A stretch of DNA of 11,187 nucleotides from NCBI GenBank assembly GCA_014376345.1, contig JACMRS010000124.1, positions 1 through 11,187 on the forward strand. The letters are read 5' to 3'. Shown piece after piece: positions 1-5,196 of this stretch; positions within the stretch are counted from its first letter, which is position 1; every line of letters starts with the position of its first letter. A program made the position numbers and the translations under genes. The DNA is from Bacteroidia bacterium. GTDB taxonomy: Bacteria; Bacteroidota; Bacteroidia; NS11-12g; UBA955. The notes under the pieces were generated by a model. It saw nothing but the letters and a program-made list of their open reading frames with translations. It had not been told where the DNA came from and did no database searches.

Positions 1-476
1 GACTGATGACACAACTGAAAGCGGCGCATGGTTCAAGAGTAATTATGGTAACTGCACCTTCAACTTCTCCCATTAATTTTGATGATATTCCAAATCCTTC
101 AAAGTATTCTGCATTTGGTCAGTTTGGTGTTACTAAAATGATGAATCTTTTATTTGCTTTCAGTCTTGCTGAATTGTTTAAAGGCACAGGACATGCAGCT
201 ATTGCGTTTCATCCCGGACTCATTAAATCCGATATTATGAGTGAGGGGCCAATACTTATTAAAGGTTTGTTCAGAATGCTTTCAACAACTCCTGAAAAAA
301 CATCGGAGACACTTGCAAGTCTTGTTTTAGATGGAGAATCAACTGCGTTAAATGGTAAGTTTTACAATAAAATGATGAAGCAATTAACACCGCATTCTAA
401 TGCACTGGATGAATCTGTTCAGCAAAAACTCTGGGAGAAAAGTGAGAAGCTGTTGCAAGTGCCGCAGCAGATCTGA
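1..476 (+). CDS. Short-chain dehydrogenase/reductase family protein, 5'-truncated by the window edge
   Basis: C-terminal part of an SDR of the retinol-dehydrogenase/WWOX-like type. The reading frame is open to the left edge, so the NAD(P)-binding Rossmann start lies outside; the ATG at 6 is internal. Numbering from that ATG, R11-VIMV-T16-A17 is the strand that normally ends in Ser-Ser, followed by INFDDI (23-28), the segment KYSAFGQFGVTKMMN (33-47) that normally holds Y-x3-K, and a conserved FHPGLIKSDI (68-77) loop after the active site. Lys44 is present. The Tyr four residues before it is Phe40 (codon ttt), and the Ser-Ser position reads Thr-Ala. Both substitutions are read directly; loss of ordinary oxidoreductase activity is inference. 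The stop TGA (474-476) touches the stop of the opposite-strand gene with no gap. The family call is firm; the substrate is unknown. Confidence 0.85.
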   Translation, partial: LMTQLKAAHGSRVIMVTAPSTSPINFDDIPNPSKYSAFGQFGVTKMMNLLFAFSLAELFKGTGHAAIAFHPGLIKSDIMSEGPILIKGLFRMLSTTPEKTSETLASLVLDGESTALNGKFYNKMMKQLTPHSNALDESVQQKLWEKSEKLLQVPQQI

Positions 477-2360
477 TTACAGAAAACGAACTCCGGCTGT
501 AAAACCAAACCAACCGTTTAACCTGTATTTTCCATCAGTTTCCATAAAGGTGTAATTTTTTCTGAGACTGCTGTAAGTGGCATCGTAATCAGGATTGTTG
601 CTGTTAGCTATAAGGCAGTTAAATGAAGGTCCTGCATAAACAGAAAATGTATTGTTAAATTTATAATTAGCGGTAATATTTATGGAAGTAAGTTCGTTAA
701 TATAATCAGTATAAGAACCCTTGTTTAAGTGTTTCCAGCCAAGGTCGATATTCAGGTCTGTTGATTTTGAAAGTCCAATTGCAGAACCCACACCGTAGCC
801 ATAGTACCATTGAGATTTACTGCCGAAAAGTGATGGAATCTTTGTTCCTGCCTCAAGAATAGTATAGAAAAATCTGGTTCCTGATCTGTAAGCTACATTG
901 ATATAATTAAGTTCATTTGTACCAACCTGAATCTGGTGATAACCATTTTTAATAAAGCTCATAAAAGCAATTGAAGTACCTGTGCTGTGTCGTGCGAAAT
1001 TAAGGAACCCAATTTGTGCCCCTCTGACAGTATCGGCAACATTAATGAAACCTGCAACCTGAATGCCGTTGATGTTTTTAGCAACGTTTGCAAACCCTGC
1101 TATCTGAGCGCCATAAGCATTGCCATAACAAAGATTAGAGAATCCTGCAACTTGTGTACCCATAAATTGTTTCGCGATGTTGCTAAAACCTGCATATTGT
1201 CCACCGCGAAGTTTACCTCTCGTTATATTGCTAAAACCAGAAAACTGTGCACCATTAACTTCTTGCAATGCAACATTTGAAAAACCAGCAAACTGTGAAC
1301 CGTAAACACTGCCACCAATTGTATTAGAGAATCCGGCAAACTGAGCGCCAACTAAATGTCCACCGACAATATTTGCAAAGCCTGCAAACTGTGCACCGTT
1401 AACCTGTCTTCTTACGATATTTGCGAAGCCACCAAACTCAACTTTGTTTACGCCGCCATTGTATCCGACAAATAAATTCAAAGAAATATCATTGCTGACC
1501 AGCGGACTTAAAACGCCGTTGGTACCCACCGGAGGGAAGAATGTTATCTGACTTTTTCTGGTGATAGAATCTTTAATATTAGCTAAAGCAATTTTTTGTT
1601 TTGCTGAAGTGAGCCAGGTAACAACAGGTGCCATTGCGACTTTTGATTGTGATATTTTTTCGGGAGCAGAAGTATCATGAAAAACAGCTGTAACGCTGTC
1701 CGGACTTTCAAAAATAACTACTTGTGATGAATCAATGCCAGGTTTTAATATTGGATCATAAATAGGCTGAAGATTAAGATTTACAATTGCATTAGAAGTT
1801 GAAAGATTTACTAAAAATGATGTGTCCCTGTAACCGGTTTTAGAAAATCTGATAACATGAGAAGACTTGTCTGAAGTAAACTTTAATTCGTAATAACCAA
1901 AATCGGCAGAGGTAGCAGAGGCAAGTGTTTGTTGGTCGTAAATACTGGCATTGGTAACGCCTTCTCCATTGTTATAATCACGAATATAGCCACTGATAAT
2001 AAAACTTGTTTTAGTATTTGGCGCTACTTGTTTTTGCTTTTGTTTAATGGCTCTTTGTAACACAAGATGGTTGCCAACCTGCTGGTAGCTAATTTCATCT
2101 TTAAACAACTGACTGAGAATGTAACTGACACTTCTGTTTTCAGCCATTATAGTCACTATTTTACTTGTATTTAGTACTTGGTTGCTGTAAGAAAAAGTAA
2201 ATCCTGCTGTTTCAGCTATCAAATCCAGCACCTTGCCTAAAGGCTCAGAAGTTGCTTTAATAGTGATGGTTCTGTCGGTAATTGGTGTTTTGTTCTGACC
2301 AAAAACGGAACATGAAAGAGAGATTAATAAAATCAGAATAGAAATAGATTTGTGTTGCAT
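477..2360 (-). CDS. STN-domain outer-membrane protein with carboxypeptidase-regulatory-like domain and GAQFAGF-type repeats
   Basis: A 627-residue secreted protein and last gene of the sigma/FecR operon, 56 bases after fecR. A signal peptide (about 1-21, ending VFGQ) is followed by an STN domain (about 28-103, secretin/TonB N-terminal fold), which in FecA-type receptors contacts FecR in the periplasm. Next comes a carboxypeptidase-D-regulatory-like beta sandwich (about 119-199, ISGYIRDYNNGEGV...), then a low-conservation linker (200-290). Eleven repeats of 14-16 residues with core GAQFAGFxN occupy 304-473. The final 150 residues are rich in aromatic, alternating strands (YYGYGVGSAIGL, ending GVRFL), like an outer-membrane beta barrel. 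There is no TonB box, plug or large barrel, so this is not a SusC/FecA transporter. The repeats resemble the GLQIGLxN surface repeats described as the LA_2272 family; that assignment is from memory and uncertain. The likely role is the surface or periplasmic partner that sets FecR activity. Confidence 0.8.
   Translation of the reverse strand: MQHKSISILILLISLSCSVFGQNKTPITDRTITIKATSEPLGKVLDLIAETAGFTFSYSNQVLNTSKIVTIMAENRSVSYILSQLFKDEISYQQVGNHLVLQRAIKQKQKQVAPNTKTSFIISGYIRDYNNGEGVTNASIYDQQTLASATSADFGYYELKFTSDKSSHVIRFSKTGYRDTSFLVNLSTSNAIVNLNLQPIYDPILKPGIDSSQVVIFESPDSVTAVFHDTSAPEKISQSKVAMAPVVTWLTSAKQKIALANIKDSITRKSQITFFPPVGTNGVLSPLVSNDISLNLFVGYNGGVNKVEFGGFANIVRRQVNGAQFAGFANIVGGHLVGAQFAGFSNTIGGSVYGSQFAGFSNVALQEVNGAQFSGFSNITRGKLRGGQYAGFSNIAKQFMGTQVAGFSNLCYGNAYGAQIAGFANVAKNINGIQVAGFINVADTVRGAQIGFLNFARHSTGTSIAFMSFIKNGYHQIQVGTNELNYINVAYRSGTRFFYTILEAGTKIPSLFGSKSQWYYGYGVGSAIGLSKSTDLNIDLGWKHLNKGSYTDYINELTSINITANYKFNNTFSVYAGPSFNCLIANSNNPDYDATYSSLRKNYTFMETDGKYRLNGWFGFTAGVRFL
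942..1451 (-). repeat. Eleven tandem 14-16-residue coding repeats (about 42-48 nt each)
   Basis: Residues 304-473 of the STN protein. The units start at residues 304, 320, 336, 352, 368, 384, 399, 415, 430, 445 and 459. The core is x-x-G-A-Q-F/I/V-A-G-F-A/S-N followed by about five variable residues, for example VNGAQFAGFANIVGGH and AYGAQIAGFANVAKN. The first five units are exactly 16 residues and later ones shrink to 14-15. The DNA of the units has diverged, with many synonymous and non-synonymous differences, so this is an old protein-level repeat and not a recent slippage product. Alternating small and hydrophobic residues with a fixed Gly-Phe-Asn suggest a beta-solenoid or repeated beta-hairpin; this structural reading is inference. 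Confidence 0.9.
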
Positions 2361-2396
2361 GATGTTGTTTTTTACTATTACAACACAATTATTAAA

Positions 2397-2406
2397 TACC
2401 CCTATT
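2397..2406 (-). promoter_or_regulatory. AATAGGGGTA motif upstream of the STN gene
   Basis: On the minus strand the decamer AATAGGGGTA ends 36 bases before the STN start codon, inside the 56-base gap between fecR and the STN gene. The identical decamer lies upstream of the sigma gene (4141-4150). A four-G run is rare in these AT-rich spacers and the decamer occurs nowhere else in the window. A likely reading is the upstream (-35-like) element of a promoter recognised by the ECF sigma factor of this operon, giving the surface protein its own boosted transcript. This is inference from repetition and position. Confidence 0.45.
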
Positions 2407-2416
2407 CAAATAAAAA

Positions 2417-3421
2417 TCATTTGCAGGAATTTCCATTTAAAGTCACAATATTATTTTGCTTATCAACTTTAAGATTCAGTGTCATTGAAATTATGTTTAA
2501 AACATCTTCAAGCTTTTCATTTTTAAATGTTGAAGTAAGCATGCAATTACCCAGATCTTTATTTTCGAGAACAATAGTTACATTGTAATAAGTCTGCAAA
2601 TCTGCAACAACGTCAGAAAGTTTAGTTTGTTTAAAAATTAATGTATGTGTTTGAGCAGCTTCAATGTTTTCTGTACTTACAACAGATCTGTTTATCTTGC
2701 CGCTACGGGTAAAATATATATATATATCACCTTTTTTAAGCACTGAAATATCTGATTGCGTAGCAACTTCTATAGTGCCTGATTTAACTGTTACTTCAAT
2801 AATACTATCCACAACCGAACGCACCATAAAAGAGGTTCCGAGTACTTTAATATTTGCCGGTCCGGCATGAATGATAAAAGGCTTGGCAGGATTTTTTCTG
2901 ATATCGAAAAAGCCTGATCCTAGGAGTGTAACTTCACGTGTTTTGTTGGTGAAAGATTCAGGATACATAATCTTAGAATTTTTACCAAGAAAAACTGTAG
3001 AGCTGTCAGGCAATAAAGTATTGATTGGGAAATCGGTAGCAGATACTGTAACACTGTTAACGTGTCCTTGTTTAGAGGTGCGGTATAATGCGAAACCTAT
3101 TGAGATTACTAATAAAATACCTGCTGCAATGCCGATTTGTCTGAGGAAAGCCTTCTCAGATTTTTCAGGTTTTCTGGTAAAAGTAAGCACCGGCTTGTCA
3201 ATTGTTTTAGCTTTTACCTTATTCCAGGCAGCTTCTGTATCAAATTGTTCGGTATTATTTATAGCAGCATGATCCCAGATCTTTTTAAAATTGTCAAAAT
3301 AGGTTGCATTCTCGGTGCTTTCATTAAGCCATTTCTTTACCTCCGCAGCTTCTTCGCGGGTAGCTTCTCCTGCATTAAAACGGGCAAGAAGATTGTCTAT
3401 AGGGTTGAAATCATTATCCAC
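2417..3421 (-). CDS. FecR-family anti-sigma factor (FecR + DUF4974)
   Basis: A 334-residue inner-membrane regulator that holds the cognate ECF sigma factor until signalled. Residues 8-51 form the cytoplasmic helical N-terminal region (LLARFNAGEATREEAAEVKK) that binds sigma. A single membrane helix lies at about 95-112 (GIAAGILLVISIGFAL). The periplasmic FecR domain (about 126-220) contains the typical L-P-D-S-S-x-V-x-L, F-F-D-I and K-V-L-G-T-S-F segments. DUF4974 (about 260-330, KQTKLSDVVADL ... LEDVLNIISMTLNL) is the part that contacts an STN domain in this class. The start codon is GTG (3419-3421), 12 bases after the sigma stop; no ATG is available nearby, the next Met being far inside the FecR domain. 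No strong Shine-Dalgarno is visible, as usual for Bacteroidota. An (AT)7 tract lies inside the gene. Position and order support co-transcription with the flanking genes. Confidence 0.93.
   Translation of the reverse strand: MDNDFNPIDNLLARFNAGEATREEAAEVKKWLNESTENATYFDNFKKIWDHAAINNTEQFDTEAAWNKVKAKTIDKPVLTFTRKPEKSEKAFLRQIGIAAGILLVISIGFALYRTSKQGHVNSVTVSATDFPINTLLPDSSTVFLGKNSKIMYPESFTNKTREVTLLGSGFFDIRKNPAKPFIIHAGPANIKVLGTSFMVRSVVDSIIEVTVKSGTIEVATQSDISVLKKGDIYIYFTRSGKINRSVVSTENIEAAQTHTLIFKQTKLSDVVADLQTYYNVTIVLENKDLGNCMLTSTFKNEKLEDVLNIISMTLNLKVDKQNNIVTLNGNSCK
2714..2727. repeat. (AT)7 dinucleotide tract inside the anti-sigma gene
   Basis: Seven uninterrupted AT units encode the D-I-Y-I-Y stretch (residues 232-236) at the end of the FecR domain. 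Gain or loss of one unit would shift the frame and remove DUF4974. Whether it varies in nature is not visible here. Confidence 0.8.
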
Positions 3422-3433
3422 GTTTGATCTGGC

Positions 3434-4111
3434 TTAAAAAAGTAATGTAATTAAAATAAAAAGGTTAAGATACCCTGCAAGTTGAAGTCTCATAATTTTT
3501 AGAGCTTTACCCATCTGGTTTTCGATAGTTTTAATTGAAAGGTTCAATATTTCAGCAATTTCTCTGTAACTGAGTTCTTCAAAACGACTCATAGTAAAAA
3601 TAGTTTTACATTGAGGGGGAAGTGTGTCTATTGCTTTTTGTATTGAAGTTTGCAACTCAGAGGCATGAAGTGCATCTGTAGCAAAAGCAAATGAACTGCT
3701 GTAATGCTGTGCCTGTAAATTTTTATAAGTGTCTTTAATGGCTTCATGCTTTATTCCGTTAAGACAGGCATTATGAACACTTCTGTAAAGATAAGATTTA
3801 ACGGAACTGTCGATATTTATGTTAGCTCTTTTCTCCCAAAGTTTCACAAAACAATCTTGGACTATTTCTTCGGAAGCATCAGAATTTTTAATGATTTTGC
3901 CGGCGTAAGAGCATAGTGTTGAATAATATCGCTTGAAAAGTGTTTCAAAAGCAGTACCGCTTCCGGCTTTCACTTCAATATATAGGTCGGTATCTGTTGT
4001 TGATGCATTCAATGAAGGCGCAAAATTAACTGAATTATTGACAAATACCCCGAGCCTGCCTTTATTATAAGTTCTGTTTTTTATGCCGCTGCTTTTAATT
4101 TGTGGGAACAT
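3434..4111 (-). CDS. RNA polymerase ECF sigma factor, Bacteroidota RpoE-like family 1
   Basis: First gene of the operon; directs RNA polymerase to a small set of promoters. Region 2 spans about 52-112: AFETLFKRYYSTLCSYAGKI for the core-binding part, then EEIVQDCFVKLWEKR for the -10 recognition helix region. Region 4 spans about 155-206: IDTLPPQCKTIFTMSR, then SYREIAEILNLSIKTIENQM as the helix-turn-helix. A short hydrophobic tail follows (GYLNLFILITLLF, 213-225). The ATG at 4111 gives 225 residues, longer than the roughly 160-200 usual for the family, and the first 40 residues look unconserved. A TTG at residue 34 (4012-4010) would give 192 residues and is a fair alternative. The next gene, FecR-like, begins 12 bases downstream. 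A copy of AATAGGGGTA lies 29 bases upstream of the ATG, suggesting autoregulation. Confidence 0.93.
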   Translation of the reverse strand: MFPQIKSSGIKNRTYNKGRLGVFVNNSVNFAPSLNASTTDTDLYIEVKAGSGTAFETLFKRYYSTLCSYAGKIIKNSDASEEIVQDCFVKLWEKRANINIDSSVKSYLYRSVHNACLNGIKHEAIKDTYKNLQAQHYSSSFAFATDALHASELQTSIQKAIDTLPPQCKTIFTMSRFEELSYREIAEILNLSIKTIENQMGKALKIMRLQLAGYLNLFILITLLF

Positions 4112-4140
4112 TGCTATTGTATGACAGTTAAATAATGGCT

Positions 4141-4150
4141 TACCCCTATT
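4141..4150 (-). promoter_or_regulatory. AATAGGGGTA motif upstream of the ECF sigma gene
   Basis: Exact minus-strand copy of the decamer found upstream of the STN gene, here 29 bases before the sigma ATG. Downstream of the motif the two copies share only loose similarity (TGTCATACAATAG against TGTTGTAATAG, at different spacings), so a -10 element cannot be fixed. Autoregulation of an ECF operon by its own sigma is common; its application here is inference. Confidence 0.45.
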
Positions 4151-4317
4151 GTTTGTTAATAATTTATTTAAGTAGCTGTGATACAGACAATAAGGATTAA
4201 TTTATTATATTTATATCTAATTATACATTCAAAATGTTTATTTAACTTTAAATCATCATTATAAACTTTAAAAGCTTATCTGATTTAAAGAATGCTTTTC
4301 CAAAGATGCTGGTAGTT

Positions 4318-4327
4318 AAGATATCTT
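4318..4327. promoter_or_regulatory. AAGATATCTT palindrome upstream of the HicB-like gene
   Basis: A perfect 10-base palindrome in the 276-base divergent spacer between the sigma gene and the HicB-like gene, 60 bases before the latter's ATG. A weak -7-like TATATTTA follows at 4343-4350. HicB-type antitoxins usually repress their own operon through palindromic operators, so this could be one, but a 10-base AT-rich palindrome can arise by chance. The rest of 4112-4387 is AT-rich spacer, with no further gene seen. Confidence 0.25.
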
Positions 4328-4387
4328 TAATCAAATAATACTTATATTTATACAAGCCTTAACATTTTACACTTAAAATTATTCAAG

Positions 4388-4801
4388 ATGGGATTTATTA
4401 GTTATAATATCAATAATAAGAAAAGAGATGAAGATTTTATAAGAATTTCTTCAGATAAATTAGGTAAAAAACAAATCACAGGAAGTTTTAGAATAACAAG
4501 ATTTATTGATAAAGACACAAACCAAAAAATCCATTATATACCAGCATTGGAATTGACATCTTACGGTGATACTAATGAAAAGGCTGATGAAATGATGAAG
4601 CAAGTGTTGAATAATTATTTTGATTTTTTATGCACCCTTTCAACTAAAATGCTGAGAAAAGAATTATTGGGAATAGGTTGGAAGCAGGATTTATTTAAAA
4701 ATAAAGACTATTCAAAAGCTTATATTGATATAAATGGAAATTTGAATGAATTTAATGTGGAGGACTTAAAGATAGAAAATTTAGATTTACAAGCAGCATA
4801 A
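4388..4801 (+). CDS. HicB-like antitoxin family protein
   Basis: A 137-residue cytoplasmic protein. Residues about 31-85 read as a degraded HicB fold: beta strands (TGSFRITRF, then HYIPALELTSYGDT) followed by a helix (EKADEMMKQVLNNYFDFL). This matches the HicB pattern of a Y-x-P-x-L-x-x-x-x-x-G-D-T strand-turn and then an amphipathic helix. The remainder (K87-A137) is helical and charged with no recognised DNA-binding motif. The next frame opens with an ATG touching this stop (TAAATG) and encodes HicA-like sequence, which is the main support for an antitoxin role. The DNA is notably AT-rich: about 22% GC by hand count over 4381-4500, against about 37% over 8581-8640. That fits recent acquisition. 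The family call rests on pattern and context, so it is moderate; a plain hypothetical protein remains possible. Confidence 0.55.
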   Translation: MGFISYNINNKKRDEDFIRISSDKLGKKQITGSFRITRFIDKDTNQKIHYIPALELTSYGDTNEKADEMMKQVLNNYFDFLCTLSTKMLRKELLGIGWKQDLFKNKDYSKAYIDINGNLNEFNVEDLKIENLDLQAA

Positions 4802-5028
4802 ATGTTTAAGCCTATTAAAACTTCATGCTGGGAAAAATTCTTAAAGTATAAAGGTTTTAAAAAGATAGAATAAACTCAAGTCATCATCAATGGACAAAAA
4901 AGGGATTTAGAACAATGTCAGTATCGGGTAATGAGAAAGAAACTCCTTCATTTCATATAAAATCATGCTGTCAATCTATGAAAGTAAACACTGATGAAGT
5001 ATATCAATGGGTTAAAGAAAATTGTTAA
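4802..5028 (+). pseudogene. HicA-like toxin gene interrupted by a frameshift
   Basis: The ATG at 4802 follows the HicB-like stop with no gap. The frame gives MFKPIKTSCWEKFLKYKGFK and then stops at TAA 4871-4873 after 23 codons. The -1 frame continues without interruption from about 4861 to TAA 5026-5028 with DRINSSHHQWTKKGF, VSGNEKETPSFHIKSCC and DEVYQWVKENC. Adding one A to the A5 run at 4859-4863 joins both parts into a continuous 75-residue protein with a short helix, a G-F-x-x-x-R-x-x-S-S-H-H-x-W strand and a C-terminal helix. That is the size and layout of HicA mRNA interferases, where the His of the G/S-S-H motif is catalytic. Either the toxin is inactivated or the run was miscalled in sequencing; the clean open frame after the shift favours a recent or artefactual event. 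Programmed frameshifting is a weaker alternative. Confidence 0.65.
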
Positions 5029-5090
5029 ATTTTCACTAAATTTAAATAGATATAATATTACCTGATTTATTGCACTTAAAATACAACCTG

Positions 5091-5158
5091 CAGTCAATGA
5101 TTTTAAAACACATTTAACATTTGTGGATGGAATGTGGGTTCAGTCAACAATATTTTAG
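5091..5158. repeat. Pair of CAGTCAA direct repeats in the spacer before the TPR-CAP gene
   Basis: CAGTCAA occurs at 5091-5097 and again at 5141-5147, exactly 50 bases apart, each followed within a few bases by an ATTTTA-like stretch. Both lie in the 168-base spacer upstream of the TPR-CAP gene, which otherwise shows only AT-rich sequence and no convincing terminator for the toxin-antitoxin module. They could be activator sites or chance. Confidence 0.25.
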
Positions 5159-5196
5159 CTTATTTTGAGTTTTTTATTTCTAAATAACGCAAACAG

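Noticed and set aside
450..470. Possible hairpin at the end of the SDR gene (7-base stem CTGTTGC/GCAGCAG with one wobble pair, 7-base loop)
   Set aside because: No T run follows on the plus strand and it lies within coding sequence, so it is not convincing as an intrinsic terminator.
987..1280. Open frame of 97 codons on the plus strand, Cys-rich
   Set aside because: It is antisense to the repeat array of the STN protein; its regular Cys pattern comes from the complement of the repeated Ala-Gly-Phe codons.
942..1451. Periodic 42-48-base pattern that could suggest a CRISPR array or pentapeptide repeats
   Set aside because: The units are coding, diverged at DNA level and have no conserved direct-repeat/spacer division; the protein period is 14-16 residues, not 5.
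2871..3427. Open frames on the plus strand across the anti-sigma gene
   Set aside because: They lie opposite a clear FecR-family gene and show no recognisable domain.
4270..4299. AAAAGC ... GCTTTT inverted repeat with an 18-base spacer upstream of the HicB-like gene
   Set aside because: The 6-base arms are AT-rich, the loop is long and no flanking signal is present, so chance is likely in this composition.
4855..4864. TTTTAAAAAG as a programmed -1 frameshift site in the HicA-like gene
   Set aside because: The zero-frame codons are TTT AAA AAG and the P-site AAA would re-pair with TAA, so it is not a canonical X XXY YYZ slippery heptamer. A lost A is the simpler explanation, though frameshifting is not excluded.
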